From Globodera rostochiensis (lineage: Eukaryota; Nematoda; Chromadorea; Rhabditida; Heteroderidae): 64,000 nt of DNA. Of the stretch, positions 51,001 to 63,303 are shown in pieces. Under the pieces are notes generated by a model. The model was not told where the DNA came from, ran no database searches, and saw only the letters and a list, made by a program, of their open reading frames with translations. A program made the position numbers and the translations under genes. The stretch covers positions 314,682 through 378,681 of the forward strand of contig JAEVLN010000041.1 of assembly GCA_018350325.1 (NCBI GenBank), written 5' to 3'. How positions within the stretch are numbered: position 1 is the first letter of the stretch; every line of letters starts with the position of its first letter.

Positions 51001-51107
51001 AGGTCGGGAAATGGAGTACGGGAGAGGAGGGGATGAGCAGCGACAGACCGGCGGGAGAAGAAGCTCATGAGGAGGCTGACCAACAGCGGAAGGAAACGTG
51101 CGAACAT
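48051..51107 (-). CDS. Astacin metalloprotease, EGF-CUB-TSP1 (NAS-36/37-like)
   Basis: A secreted zinc protease of the nematode NAS subgroup that carries EGF, CUB and TSP1 domains; relatives NAS-36/37 act in cuticle shedding. The start at 51107 gives a signal peptide ([20 protein letters not shown]). The propeptide has [20 protein letters not shown] and a basic site, SSKR. The catalytic domain, rebuilt across introns, has [30 protein letters not shown], the zinc motif [17 protein letters not shown] and the Met-turn [15 protein letters not shown], so all ligands are present. Then come the EGF-like [20 protein letters not shown], the CUB domain ([20 protein letters not shown] to [14 protein letters not shown]), the TSP1 repeat ([17 protein letters not shown]) and a Cys-rich end ([17 protein letters not shown]) with stop at 48051. 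Confidence 0.92.
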
Positions 51108-51458
51108 TGGGGGAAAGCAGCGATCGCGTGAATGGGAGGATGGAGATGAAGCAATGCTTAGGGAATCATTTGGGATAAGCCTCTGAGCTGGACTGATCAA
51201 TTTGTTGCTCTGTCGCAAAGAAAAAGTCGACCAATTTTGGAAGGCTCGCCAACAGACGCTGCTTAATCGGTCGGTCGGTTGGGGGGGGGGGAGCAAAATG
51301 CGCAGCTAATTGACCAATCTCTCGGATCGTCACGACAGACCCATCACTTTTAATTGATTCGTTTTATCTGTGAAAATAAGCCAAAGGCACTTTTTGCGCA
51401 CGCATCAAGACCGGACTCGATCAGACCATAATATCATTTCCCGACGCGAACTCGCTGC

Positions 51459-52323
51459 TCACTTCTTCCGGAGCGCTGCTGCTCGATTCCGCGATGGTCG
51501 ACAGCCTTTTCTGGACGGAGTCGGTCCCCTCCTGACTGCACGACCTTGACGTGCCCTGTGCGAATGTTTGTGCTCCTTCGGACTACTTGACCTGATCCCG
51601 GCAACCTGTTCGGCGTGGTCATAGCTTTTTGTCGCTTCCTCCTCCTCGTCGATGCCGTCCGCAACCCAAGCCATCCCCCGCCACACTTGGTGCATAATGT
51701 GCACAGCTGGCGCTAACATTGCCACCGTGGCACGCGATTCGTGTCTTCAGGGGAATGATCTGATTTGTGAGGGAAAGTCCAACCCGTGAACCGACCTGAG
51801 ATGAAGCCCGCTTCCGCCGGAGGCACTTTGATTCTGACCGTTGGGGGCAACTCCGACTTGCATTGCCATCATTCTGTCAAATTAGGCGAGTTCGTTTCCA
51901 AGTCCATTTGGACTCTGTCCAACACATTACCGTGACCGAATCCCATTCATTTCAGGCGATGAATGAGCTGCTTTATCAAATTGTGTGGGGCTCGGATACA
52001 TTTCCTGAAAGATTCGATTGGTGCACTGATTCATTGAGTAGTGGCCAATTGCCTGCAGCATAAGGCAAAAGTTGGAGTACCAGACGGGGTTGGGACACGC
52101 GTTTGGGTTGGCCACGCAGAGAGCGCAGGCGAGCATTGTTCCTGAGAGAATTGGTGAGAAGGCAATTAAGCTGAATTAAGCGGAGGGGCGTGGGCGGACC
52201 GACGATGCAGAGGAGGACAATGTAGAGACCGAAGTTGTACGTGTCGAGGTCGATGATGGAGAGGCAGACGCAGCAGAAGATGACCAACAGAAGGACGAGG
52301 ATGGAAAGGCACGCATAAAACAT
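51459..52323 (-). CDS. Small multi-pass membrane protein
   Basis: The ATG at 52323 opens a strong hydrophobic helix (CLSILVLLLVIFCCVCLSII), then LDTYNFGLYIVLLCIVGTML continuing into ACALCVANPNACPNPVWYSN once a GTCCGC-CTCAG intron is removed. Further in-phase exons give MLQAIGHYSMNQCTNRIFQE, IMMAMQVGVAPNGQNQSASG and a likely basic tail (HESRATVAMLAPAVHIMHQV to RAAALRKK). Two helices are clear and a third is possible. I recognise no family. An upstream first exon is possible because the acceptor GCTTAG sits just 5' of the ATG. Confidence 0.5.
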
Positions 52324-52329
52324 CCTTTC

Positions 52330-53600
52330 TTCTAAGCAAACAAATTGGGCGTCCGACTTTAACTGAACTGGTGATGTGCAGAGACCAATCGGTCAGGTCT
52401 GGGACATTGCGGGTCGTGGTACGGTTGAAGTTGGTGGGTGGTTTGGACGGACCGGGAAAGTCCGACTCGTTTTTGGCCCAGACAAAGTCAATTTCCTCCC
52501 CCTCTCCCCGCTGCTAATGACCATCATAATTTGTTGTTGACCATGAAATAATAAAATGGAAACGCAGGCCATCTCAGAAATTGAAGGGGAGGGAGGAACC
52601 ATTAAGCAGAGTTGGGAAGCCCTTCGTGCACATTAATTATTTAGGCTCCACTCGGCACGGCACCATTCATTGCCCTTCAGAAAGCAGACACAACGGCAGA
52701 AGGGACGGGAGGGGAGGGAGGGGGGGGGGGGGAGGGGGGGGGGATGAACGGATGTCGGCAGCGATGAACGGAAGAATGGGAGTGGGATTTTGGCTGGGTT
52801 TGGAGTTGACGCCAACGCCATAAGTCTTCTAAAGAATTGGTTAATTTGGCAAGAAAGGGGGGGGGAGGGGGTAAAAGACAATTTGTACAGGAAAAGTGCC
52901 AGTTTGGTGGAGGCGCTGGAAGGGCTTTGGGAAGGGGGGAGGGAGGGAATTGAGTAGCTAACGAGCCGGAAGGGAAGAAGAAGAGAGACGATGGAAGAAG
53001 GCACAAATGACGCGCAGAATGGGCGAAGGCAGAAATTCGGGAAGGAGGGATTTGTCATTAGCAGAAGTGCCCGGAGGGGTTAATCTCGGGTGCTCGCAGA
53101 GTGGGGGAGGGATTAATTGAGGGGAGAGAAAGAGGAAATTGGGCAGAGAGTGAACAGGGAGTGCAGAGAGAAGAGACGGGCCAAAGCTTTTTGTTGCGCG
53201 TCCTCCAAACAAAAGTTTATGGAAGAAAAGTGAAACAACGAAGGGACGAGGACAGAGACATACAAAGAGAGGCATTTTTGGCAAAATCCAATTAGCAAAA
53301 AAAAGGGGGGGGGTGGGGGGGGGGTGCCGAACTGTGAGGGCGGGTGGGCCAAAGCAACGGCATTAGCAATGCGCTTCCAATTATTCCGCCAGAATGGAGA
53401 TTTCAATGGATGTTTGGCTTTCCTCCGCATCCGCTTAATCATATTCCAGCCACGTCCCGGCATTTGTGCCCTTTTCCGTTCCCCTGCCCAATCTCCGCCT
53501 CCTTCCTCCGTCGTCCGCCACATCCTCTTGAATCCGTACGGTTCTCCCTGAACTCGGCGGCTACAGTATCTAATCGCCTCCATCGTACCCTTTCCTACCT
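52330..53600. other. Spacer with G-runs; possible upstream or terminal exons
   Basis: Several G-runs (52718-52743, 52857-52870, 53307-53323). Frames at 53113-53583 on the minus strand contain a basic stretch but no domain or clear splice chain. Confidence 0.4.
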
Positions 53601-53622
53601 TTTCTGCGCCTCTTCGGACTGT

Positions 53623-56600
53623 CTATGTCCGCAGCACCACCCAATGCCATCCCATCGACATGTTCAGGCTCTCCCAAGTCCAAGTGTGAGGGTGTCTTGC
53701 GCAAAACCCCCCAATCTTTATGTGGACTCGAATCCCACTGTTTTCTACCAGTGATGCATCCTGAAAGAGTTCAAGGAGTTCGGTGTGTATTTGCTCTTTA
53801 CCTGAATGTACTCTCTGCTCCAACCTTTCCAAAGACCGGGCCATACTTCCGTCGCTTAACTCTGTCATTTCACGAAACAGAGGCGATGCTGGCAAATCGG
53901 GGTCCGGCTGTGGGCTGATGTTCCAAGGCTTTCTGCTGGTGATACATCCAGAATGGACCTGATAATGAAAGGCGATTGATCAATGGAAAGGAAAGACATG
54001 CCAATTGTGCCCACCCGTTCTTCGAGTTGGCATTCAATTGAACGCAATGTTTGGCCTTCCTTTCGGAAATGATCGCTTCTTCGTTTTGCATAATCTTCTA
54101 ATTGTAAGCCAACGGGTGAAAAACAGCGTCTGAGGCTTTTTTCCCAATAGGCAGCGGCCTGAGAGGTGGACGGCAAATCCGGGTCGAACATCGGAGTTGG
54201 CACGCTTTTCTGGGACATTATCATCTTTCGAACTGAAGGATTAAACATCAAGAAGCAACTCGACCGACGACCCCCCCCCCCCACCTTTGGCGGCAGATCG
54301 CTCATCCCTCACCAACCCCTGATGTGCCCCCGGGGGCGTCACTTGGCACGCTCTCTTCTGTGCCGCCTCCTCCTTCCCTCCACCTCCTCTCACAAATGCC
54401 GCTCGCCTCCGCTGCCCTGTGACGGATCTGTCCCCTCTCTTCCCCCCGCCCTCCTTTCTCTCGTCCTCCGGCTGCTCTCTCATCCGCCCCATTGTTCTCG
54501 CTTCCTCCCCCCTCCGCCACCTCTGTCTTCTCTCTTCCAAAAGCCGCAACTTCCTCAACCGCTCATCTTCTTCCTTTCCCATTCGCCCTTTGACCACCAC
54601 AAAATCGGCGGTCCCTTCTCTGATCACAGCCGGACTCTTTGATAAAATCGGCTGGCTGATTGCCTTCCCATACAATCGTCCCCCATTCGCTGGAAGGATT
54701 TAATGAATGAATGAAACATTTACACAACCGAAATTTAAATACTTTCAAAAAAACGACGTTTAAATGGAAAATGCTGTTTAGGTGGAGGAAGTCGACCAGC
54801 GTCATCGAAGAAAGGCCTTCGGGAAATGCCGATGCCATCGGGGAGGGGCGGCATCACAAATCCAATGTTCAGAGTGCCTTCGCGCAAAGTCTTCAAAAGG
54901 ATGAGCTTTCTCGTTTCCCGCTGCTCTTCCTCTGGCTCCCCTTCTTGTTTTGTCTCTTCCTCGTGTTCTTCCATTACCTGCTAAATTCTTTTTGTTGAGT
55001 GAGGGGTTGCCTAAGTCCGGAAGACTATCCGGAAGCAGAATCGATTGAAGGAACCGACATCCGGATCAGGGATGGGCGCGGCGCACTGCCCGAAGCCGAA
55101 GCTCGAAGTTCGAAGCCCAAAATACCCGAAGTTTCGCAAAGTTCGAAGCCGAAGTTTTTTAAAAATTTTCTGACGGAATTTGAAAACGAAAATCCGGACC
55201 CTCCAAAAAGTTCGGATTCTGACCGAGCCAAAATCCACCGGAGGAACCGGAATGAGGGACGGGGGGGGGGGTCCGGCGGCGCCGCCGAAAAAAATAAAAA
55301 TTTTTGACTCGAATTGTTAAGAAAATTGGTCCTCAATATCATAATATTACGTTTATTGGTAGATTTTTTTAAAGTGATCTGAACAAAAATGTAAAATTTT
55401 ATGATTAATACTTTTTATAAAGGAATTATTAGAAAGAATAAAAAATGAATTTTACTCGGGGAGTTGAACCTCCGATAATTAAGTTAAAAAGTATTAAATT
55501 ACGGATTTTTAATTTTTGTCAATGTATTTTTCAAATATTTAAATAAAATTCTGTAATGAATTCTCACCAAAAATGCCATCTTTAGGGGTGTGTTTTACCC
55601 GAAACTTTGGGTATTTACCCAAATCACGAAGTTCAAAATCCCCCAAGTTTCGCCCATCCCTGATCCGCATGTGAAGAACCATTATTTGCGAAGACCCCAC
55701 CCATAGAGTCAGCACTTTGTCCTCCTGCTTAAGGGATACGGAAATTGTTCAAATCCCGGACAAAAGCCGGGTAGGGGAAATTTCAGGTTCAGTTCCAATC
55801 CCACTCCACTCAATCCTTCTGAAGAGTTTCCTCACTTCTTCGCGTTCTTCTGCTTCCCTCCGCTTCCCCGACAGTCCCAAATTTGCGTCCAGCTCCTCCT
55901 CCCCCTTGGTGGCCCCGTCCCGGCCCTCCCGCTGCCCTCCTTGCCCTACTCGCCCACGTTGAGTGATCGCTTCTTCCATTCTCTCCTCAACACTCTTCTC
56001 ACGCTTTTTGAGCAGTTCTTCCAACGATTCCGTCACACTTCCCTTCCTTCCTGCAACTCTACGATCACTGCACCCGCTCCCCCCCCCCCCCCCCGCTCAC
56101 TTTCTATCTCCAGAGATCCGTACTTCGAGAATTGGTCCCCAAGGATCTTGTACTGGTCCCAAATGGTCGGCGTGCCGATACGGGAGGCCGCACTCTTTGG
56201 CCTCCCCAGTTCCTCTGCCTCTCTCTCCGCCCCCTTTTTCTCTTCCTCCACTCTCTCAACCTGTTCATGCACCTCTACCTCCGTCGTCTGCTCCACTACC
56301 TCTTCACTCCTTGTCGTCGTTCCGTCTGCCGATTGCACTGACCCTTCTCTCGCAGTTGGCAACATTATCACACCCGTCTCTGAACTGCTCGGCACCGTCG
56401 AAAGTTCCGTCTGCTGACGACGAGCTGTCTGCTTGTCTGACAGTCTCGCCTCCTCCTCCACTCCCTCCTCCTTTTCTTTCTGTTGCTGCTCTCTCTTCAG
56501 CAGCTCTTTCCCTCCCGTGTCACCCTCCTCCACAATTAAATATTCCTCCGAATCCGATGGCATTAAGCGATGCGAAGAATGAATGGTCGCCTGCTGACCA

Positions 56601-59600
56601 AATCCATTGCTCACCGACGGCACCTTTCAAACAATGACAGTGAAGATGCCAGAACGTGTCCATCAGGGATGTAACCGGATGCCGGATTTCCGGACATTTT
56701 GGCATCCGGTTACATCCCGGTGTCCATTCCATCGACGATAACCTTCAGAGTGACGGCTTCGTCTCGAGAGGCTGTTCCCGGAAGAACCTTTAGACTCTCT
56801 CTTCTCATCTCGTCGGCGATTTGACTTGTCGTTATTGTGGGCAACTTCGTTGGCTCTCCTCCTTTCTGAGACTTTGCATTACAATTGAAGTGCGACCAAC
56901 AAAATTCGGACCAATTTGTTAATCAGATTCCGCCAAATGTGCCGAAGGCGAACTCTCAGAAGCGTCGGGTCGATTTTGAAACAATATTTGAGACAGAAAA
57001 TTGAGAGAAGTGGCAGCAGAAAGCACAGCAGCAGCAACATCAGAAGCCAGACGATTACGCACACTCCGAGCAGTTTACTGCAGCTGAACATCGGAGAAAT
57101 AGTCGATCAACCGTCGACCAACCCCCCTCCCCTACCCACGTTTGCAAGATTACTGTCCCCTCGCATTGGCGGCCTTCCCTCTCCGGCGAATTGTCTTTGG
57201 TGCCCGGAAGGCAACGGCACCGAAAGAGCATTCTGTCCGACAAACACTGCGCCTTCTCGTCGCAATCGTTCAAATCAAACTGGTGACACGCCCCATCGGT
57301 CAATTCTAAGCATCCGTTCAACAAATTCAAATGTAACGGGAGGAGGTAAATGCAAAATTCACCGACCGGACACCTTCAAGTTTACTTCCGGTAGACTTCC
57401 ACGGGATTTGGTTGAAGATTCCAACATTTCTATGGAACATTCGACGGGACAAACCGTGTTCACCACAATTTGGCCGTCGTTCACAATTTTCCGCACGCAA
57501 AAAGAATGGTCCGGGAGGGAGTCGAGCAGCTGAACAATTTGAATTTGATGGGCGGGGGGGCATTTGGCGAAGGAACCTTTAGAACGATTAGTTGTTCTTG
57601 CAGGGACGGGGCGGAGGAAGAAAAGGAATCGGCAAAGTTATGGCCACAAAGGGAAACGATTTTGGCACTGAAAGTTTAAAAACATTCGGGAAATAAATAG
57701 GCAAAGTACCGGAAGGTGGACACCGTCGCAAAGCTGCAGAACCCTGCGGAAATGCGGCATTTGTCAGACTTTGGCATTTCCAATGGGAAAATGAAAGTGA
57801 CCGAACAAACCTTCGGACGTTTGGAATTGGCCCGGAGGACAAGAACAGCGAAAAGGAACAGCACTTTCCTCCAATTCTTTGGCCATTCGATTGATGCGAG
57901 CCGTACAATTCAATCCGATCAGTTTTTTTGAGGAAGCCGCGATGGACTGGGACGAAGCGGGGAGTGCCCATCGATGGGCTGGGGAAGAAAATGATTGGAT
58001 GGATGAAGGTGAGGACGTCACTAATGTTAGTGATGCAAATGGCCGACGAGAGGGGGACGATGGGGAGGGTTTCGCCCGAGGGGCTGTTGAGGATGCTGCC
58101 CATAATTGTGAAGTGGACGTTGTCCATGTTCGTTGGGTGAGGGGAGGACGTTGTGAAGACTTTTCCGCTGCCTCCGGCGCTGCTGTCCCTCCAGTCGCCG
58201 CCGCCCCTTTTGCCCTTTTCCCCCCATCCGGTTGAGTCCCTATCGCTTTGGCCGTCTCCGCTCCGTCCAACGCAACCTTTCCCTCCGGTTCCCACACTTG
58301 TGCCTTTGTCGTCCATTCAAGCTCCGCTTTTCCCGGCCGTTGGAATGGGAACGGAAGCGTCCAACGCTGACTTTCTTCGTTAGTCTGCTGTACGTCCTCA
58401 ACCCCTCCTCCCCGCCCCTCCTTTTCGTCCCCTAAAGTTAATGCAGCCAGCAACTACTGCTCGATGTTTTGTTTAAATCAAACCGAAAGGATTTTTTGGT
58501 GTGCTGCTACCCGTGCCCGCCATCCAACTCCATCGGACGTTCTCCTCTTCTTTTATGGCAGTCGCCGTCCATCCGTTCAGAATTGGTGCCTTTCCTTTCG
58601 GCCATTCTCTCGTTGGAATGCCCTCCGGCGTTGCCGAAGTGGGCCAATTTGGAAAGATAATCCACCGATCCACGGATTTTTCTTCTCCAAACACTGCTCC
58701 AAAAAGAGGCGTGGCAACGGAAGTTGGAGTGACCGAAGGGAAAGACATTTTGGAAGGCGTCATCAAAAAACGGGCAAATTCGGCACCAAAATCGTTGAGT
58801 GCCGGACTGAATATAATTGACGCTGTATTTAGGAAGCAGCACAAACTTTTCCTTCGCTTCGCCCTTAGAAATTGCCGCGGGGCTGCTCGTCCCGCCTTTG
58901 GACCCTTCGGCCTTCAAAATCGGCCACAAAATGGTTGGAGTTGTGGCGGATGAAGTTAAAAATGGTCGAGGAGGAGAGGAAAAGAGGGGGAACGGGGGGG
59001 ACAAAGTGACGGAAGTTGAGACCAAATTGGAGGAGGCTGGTGGGGGAGTCCGGCGATCAGCAAACTGGAAGAGGTTCTGAAAATAAGAGAAAGTGCAGTC
59101 CGTACTGCTGAAGAGCGTTCCCAAGGGGGGCAGGGCTTCTTCACCCCGGTATCCGCTAACCGCGTATTGTTCGTCCTCGTCAGAACCGTCCAGACAGTCT
59201 CTTTTTCCGTCCTTCAGCCATTTCTCCAAAATGCATTGGCCGTAGCCCCGACAAGAGACTGTATTGGCCAACCCGCAAAGGCGTCTTTCTGTGTATTTGA
59301 GAGAATGTCGGGGGCGGTCAATCGATCTGTTCGGTTGGGGGGGAGGGCGGGGATGCCAACTCTCGGGGGCGGTCAATCGATTGGTTCGGTTGGGGGGGGC
59401 ATGCCAACTCTCGGGGGCGGTCAATCGATTGGTTCGGTTGGGCGGGGGATGCCAACTCTCGGGGGCGGTCAATCGATCGGTTCGGTTGGGGGGGGGCATG
59501 CCAACTCTCGGGGGCGGTCAATCGATTGGTTCGGTTGGGCGGGGGATGCCAACTCTCGGGGGCGGTCAATCGATTGGTTCGGTTGGGCGGGGGATGCCAA

Positions 59601-61057
59601 CTCTCGGGGGCGGTCAATCGATCGGTTCGGTTGGGGGGGGCATGCCAACTCTCGGGGGCGGTCAATCGATTGGTTCGGTTGGGCGGGGGATGCCAACTCT
59701 CGGGGGCGGTCAATCGATTGGTTTGGTTGGGGCGGGGCATGCCAACTCTCGGGGGCGGTCAATCGATCGGTTCGGTTGGGGGGGGCGGGGGATGCCAACT
59801 CTCGGGGGCGGTCAATCGATTGGTTTGGTTGGGGCGGGGCATGCCAACTCTCGGGGGCGGTCAATCGATTGGTTCGGTTGGGGGGGGGCATGCCAACTCT
59901 CGGGGGCGGTCAATCGATCGGTTCGGCTGGGGGGGGGCGGGGCATGCCAACTCTCGGGGGCGGTCAATCGATCGGTTCGGTTGGGGGGGGGGATGCCAAC
60001 TCTCGGGGGCGGTCAATCGATCGGTTCGGTTGGGGGGGGGCGGGGGATGCCAACTCTCGGGGGCGGTCAATCGATCGGTTCGGTTGGGGGGGGGCGGGGG
60101 ATGCCAACTCTCGGGGGCGGTCAATCGATCGGTTCGGTTGGGGGGGGGGATGCCAACTCTCGGGGGCGGTCAATCGATCGGTTCGGTTGGGGGGGAGGGC
60201 GGGGGATGCCAACTCTCGGGGGCGGTCAATCGATCGGTCGGTTGGGGGGGAGGGCGGGGGATGCCAACTCTCGAGGGCGGTCAATCAATCGGTTCGGTTG
60301 GGGGGGGGCGGGGGATGCCAACTCTCGGGGGCGGTCAATCGATCGGTTCGGTTGGGGGGGGGGATGCCAACTCTCGGGGGCGGTCAATCGATCGGTCGGT
60401 TGGGGGGAGAGGGCGGGGGATGCCAACTCTCGAGGGCGGTCAATCAATCGGTTCGGTTGGGGGGGGGGCGGGGGATGCCAACTCTCGGGGGCGGTCAATC
60501 GATCGGTTCGGTTGAGAGGGGGGGGGGGCGGAGGATGCCGACTCACTGCGGAAAGGACAGAACGGAGAGGGCACAGGAGCCTGGAGATGGTTTGTTTCAG
60601 TACTTTCGGTACAATTCGGATTCCGAAGACATTCGCCCAGGTGGAGGAGGTCGGCGCAGAAAGACCCACAAGAAATTTGTTCTGGGAAACAGTCTGAACG
60701 ACAGAAATATTTAAAAAATGAATTATAATCAAACTTACGCTCGTCACTTCCGTCCGAACAGTCGGCGATTCCGTCGTGAAAATGCGAAACGGATAAACAA
60801 ACGCCGTCTCCGCAGTCGAATGACCCGAAGTTGGCACAACAACCGGGGAACCGGGACTTAATAGCTTAAAGGGGCAAAGTGATCGGTGATTGATGATTTG
60901 TTAGAATGCCTTCGAGAGACGGCCACCGGCCCAAAATGGCATTTGCGGACATTGTTGATTGCAAAAAGAACAGCAAAAGTCGGCTTAATTGGTGGAGTGC
61001 CTTAACCAGCCGTCGGTCGAGACGACGTCGCCTTTTTGCTCCCACGAGTGCCGCCAT
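53623..61057 (-). CDS. LDLa/EGF single-pass receptor-like protein
   Basis: The start at 61057 (MAALVGAKRRRRLDRR) precedes a hydrophobic leader, LVKALHQLSRLLLFFLQSTM. LDLa repeat 1 lies in the exon at about 60737-60842: CANFGSFDCGDGVCLSVSHF, then DCSDGSDE. A Cys-rich exon (60545-60690; DCFPEQISCGSFCADLLHLG) follows. After a 1.2-kb minisatellite intron comes LDLa repeat 2 (59170-59290; CGLANTVSCRGYGQC, then DCLDGSDEDEQ). A Ser/Pro-rich linker leads to an EGF-like module (57150-57300; LNDCDEKAQCLSDRMLFRCR) and one membrane helix (56990-57070; VCVIVWLLMLLLLCFLLPLL). The cytoplasmic part is Glu/Arg-rich (56033-56623, 55749-56036, 54240-54975). The 3' end and the exons at 57600-58900 are uncertain; 53.6-54.7 kb may be a separate gene. 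Confidence 0.68.
55067..55662. mobile_element. 596-bp hAT-like element
   Basis: Ends CAGGGATGGGCG and CGCCCATCCCTG. Flanks ATCCGGAT (55059-55066) and ATCCGCAT (55663-55670) match at 7 of 8 bases. The interior has CCGAAGTTTCG-type repeats and no transposase. Confidence 0.9.
56664..56719. mobile_element. 56-bp miniature hAT-like element
   Basis: Ends CAGGGATGTAACCGGATGCC and its near-complement nearly meet, leaving a loop of under 20 bp. A perfect GTGTCCAT duplication (56656-56663 and 56720-56727) flanks it. It lies between a cytoplasmic-domain exon and the membrane-helix exon of the LDLa gene. Confidence 0.9.
59310..60535. repeat. G-run minisatellite, about 49-bp unit, in an intron
   Basis: About 24 copies of a unit whose core is GATGCCAACTCTCGGGGGCG then GTCAATCGATCGGTTCGGTT, joined by G-runs or GGGCGGGG variants. 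Higher-order variation is visible: copies ending TTGGGCGGGGGATG cluster at the left, and copies with CGATCGGTCGGTTG near 60230 and 60390 mark a duplicated multi-unit block. The array separates two exons of the LDLa gene. Confidence 0.96.
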
Positions 61058-61331
61058 TTTACGACGATGACAGAAAAAATGCCAAGACTGGAGAGCCGTC
61101 CGTCCGGCACCCTTCGACCACTCGGCCAGCCCTCCGCTCCAATGCTTTTCCTTCCTGCCCCGCTGGTCATTATGCTTGTTTCGCACCTTTCACTCTCACA
61201 GAGTTTTTTGGATTTGTTATGCCAATTGGGGAGGGTCATTTGGTGAGGTGGCGAAAGGAAAGGCCGAAAAAGGGCCGCTTACGAAAACGAGGGCCCTTCC
61301 CCATCTCTTTCCTCCAATGGCGGGAATATTA

Positions 61332-62031
61332 AGGGACGGACATGGACATGGACATGGCTGCTGGGACATGGACATGGACATGGCTGTGGGACATGGACAT
61401 GGACATGGCTGCTGGGACATGGACATGGACATGGCTGCTGGGACATGGACATGGACATGGACATGGCTGCTGGGACATGGACATGGACATGGACATGGCT
61501 GCTGGGACATGGACATGGACATGGCTGTGGGACATGGACATGGACATGGCTGCTGGGACATGGACATGGACATGGCTGCTGGGACATGGACATGGACATG
61601 GACATGGCTGCTGGGACATGGACATGGACATGGCTGTGGGACATGGACATGGACATGGCTGCTGGGACATGGACATGGACATGGCTGTGGGACATGGACA
61701 TGGACATGGCTGCTGGGACATGGACATGGACATGGCTGCTGGGACATGGACATGGACATGGCTGCTGGGACATGGACATGGACATGGACATGGCTGCTGA
61801 GACATGGACATGGACATGGCTGTGGGACATGGACATGGACATGGCTGCTGGGACATGGACATGGCTGCTGGGACATGGACATGGACATGGCTGTGGGACA
61901 TGGACATGGACATGGCTGCTGGGACATGGACATGGACATGGCTGCTGGGACATGGACATGGACATGGACATGGCTGCTGGGACATGGACATGAACATGGA
62001 CATGGCTGCTGGGACATGGACATGGACAGAC
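61332..62031. repeat. GACATG hexamer array with GCTGCTGG spacers
   Basis: Tandem runs of 2-4 GACATG hexamers separated by GCTGCTGG or GCTGTGG. The array is open in all three forward frames (Met-Asp, Thr-Trp and His-Gly) and on the reverse strand, because spacer lengths shift the frame without making stops. The long forward frame has no ATG start of its own upstream and I do not call it a gene. Confidence 0.95.
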
Positions 62032-62039
62032 TCCGTTTG

Positions 62040-62860
62040 ACCTTCAGACTGAAAGGGTTTAAAGTGTTTACCTTTTGGTCTTAGCCCCTCCCCCCTCCCC
62101 CATTCTCCCCTACGGCATCGATTGTCGTCGTCCGCCCATTCACCGCCGGTTTTCTTCCGATTTCCCCTGCAGCGTCACAATCGATCCATCCACCACATTC
62201 TTCCGTCCTCCGCCCGTCCCAAACACTTTCCCGGCGCTCTGACCCTATCATCAGCCAATATTCATTATTTTCTTTTTCCTTTGCATCAAAACTCTTCCAT
62301 TTTTTTGTTTCATTTTTATTTATTTATATTAATTGTTTGGTTACGAAAAGCCTTTTTTCATAGTCTCGTCTAGTCTTGTCAAGATGTTTATTAGTTCTTG
62401 TCACTTTTAGTCCCAAAAACTTGCACCCTTAAAATTTGCGCCATTTTCTTGAAAAAGGGCAAGTTTGAAGCATGCGCTGACAAAATGAGATTGAAAAAAA
62501 ACATCGAACGAATGGAATAAATGGAATTATTGTGAGAAGAAAAAGGGGGGGGGGAATTTGGAACGAAATGGACGAAAATGGAGGGGGGCGAGTGAGTCAC
62601 TCACATCATAGTTGGTTTTGGAAGGGGAGCCGGAGGGGGGGGGGAGGGGGGGGGGGGATCGATCGGAGTTGAACATTCCATCCCCCGAATTTTCCATCTT
62701 TTCTTCGCCTTCTTCAACGCTTCCCCCCCCCCCCCCCCCCCTCCCCCCGTCTTCGAACAATGGTGGAACTGCTTTATGAACCCGTGATCATCCCAAGAAG
62801 CTCTCGCTTATTCTCTGATAACGCTTAACCTCATTTTCCGTGAATTCTTCTCAATTCCTT
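62040..62860. other. Intergenic spacer
   Basis: C-runs and G-runs at 62545, 62637-62658 and 62722-62752; no supported exon. Confidence 0.5.
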
Positions 62861-62965
62861 ACCGAATGCAAATCCATTCTTTCCAAAGCCAGATCATTTA
62901 TTTGAGCCTAAAATATGTCGAGCCTCCCACGTCAATACCCTTGATTGAACAGGAAGTATCTGAGG

Positions 62966-63271
62966 ATGTTGCCCTCCCCCCCGAACGGCTTGAACTTGGT
63001 CTCCTCCTCCTCCGCCTCCTCGTCCCCTTCGTCGTCCCGCCACCAGCCCAATCCCTACTTCCGCCTTCCCCCCACCCATTCCCCCTTCAACATTTCTCCA
63101 TCCATACTCGCCCATCCGGAAGAATCGACGGATTCACATCACCGCCAAAAATTGGATCTCATCCGTTCATCTCTGCAGCAATTTGAGCAAAAATGGGAAG
63201 AGGAGGAAGGAGCGGACTATGAAGATGGTAGAGGAGGAGGAGAAACAAGTCAGGCAGAGTATGCAGACCTG

Positions 63272-63303
<32 letters not shown>

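Noticed and set aside
52633..53284. Minus-strand Pro/Ser-rich frames at 52.6-53.3 kb
   Set aside because: Driven by C-runs; no domain or splice chain.
59167..60714. 515-codon forward frame with GGGQSIGSVGG repeats
   Set aside because: It is open in three frames because of the minisatellite, and the other strand encodes clear LDLa exons on both sides of the array.
61176..62084. 302-codon forward frame with MDMDM/HGHGH repeats
   Set aside because: No ATG start, open in all frames, no domain outside the array.
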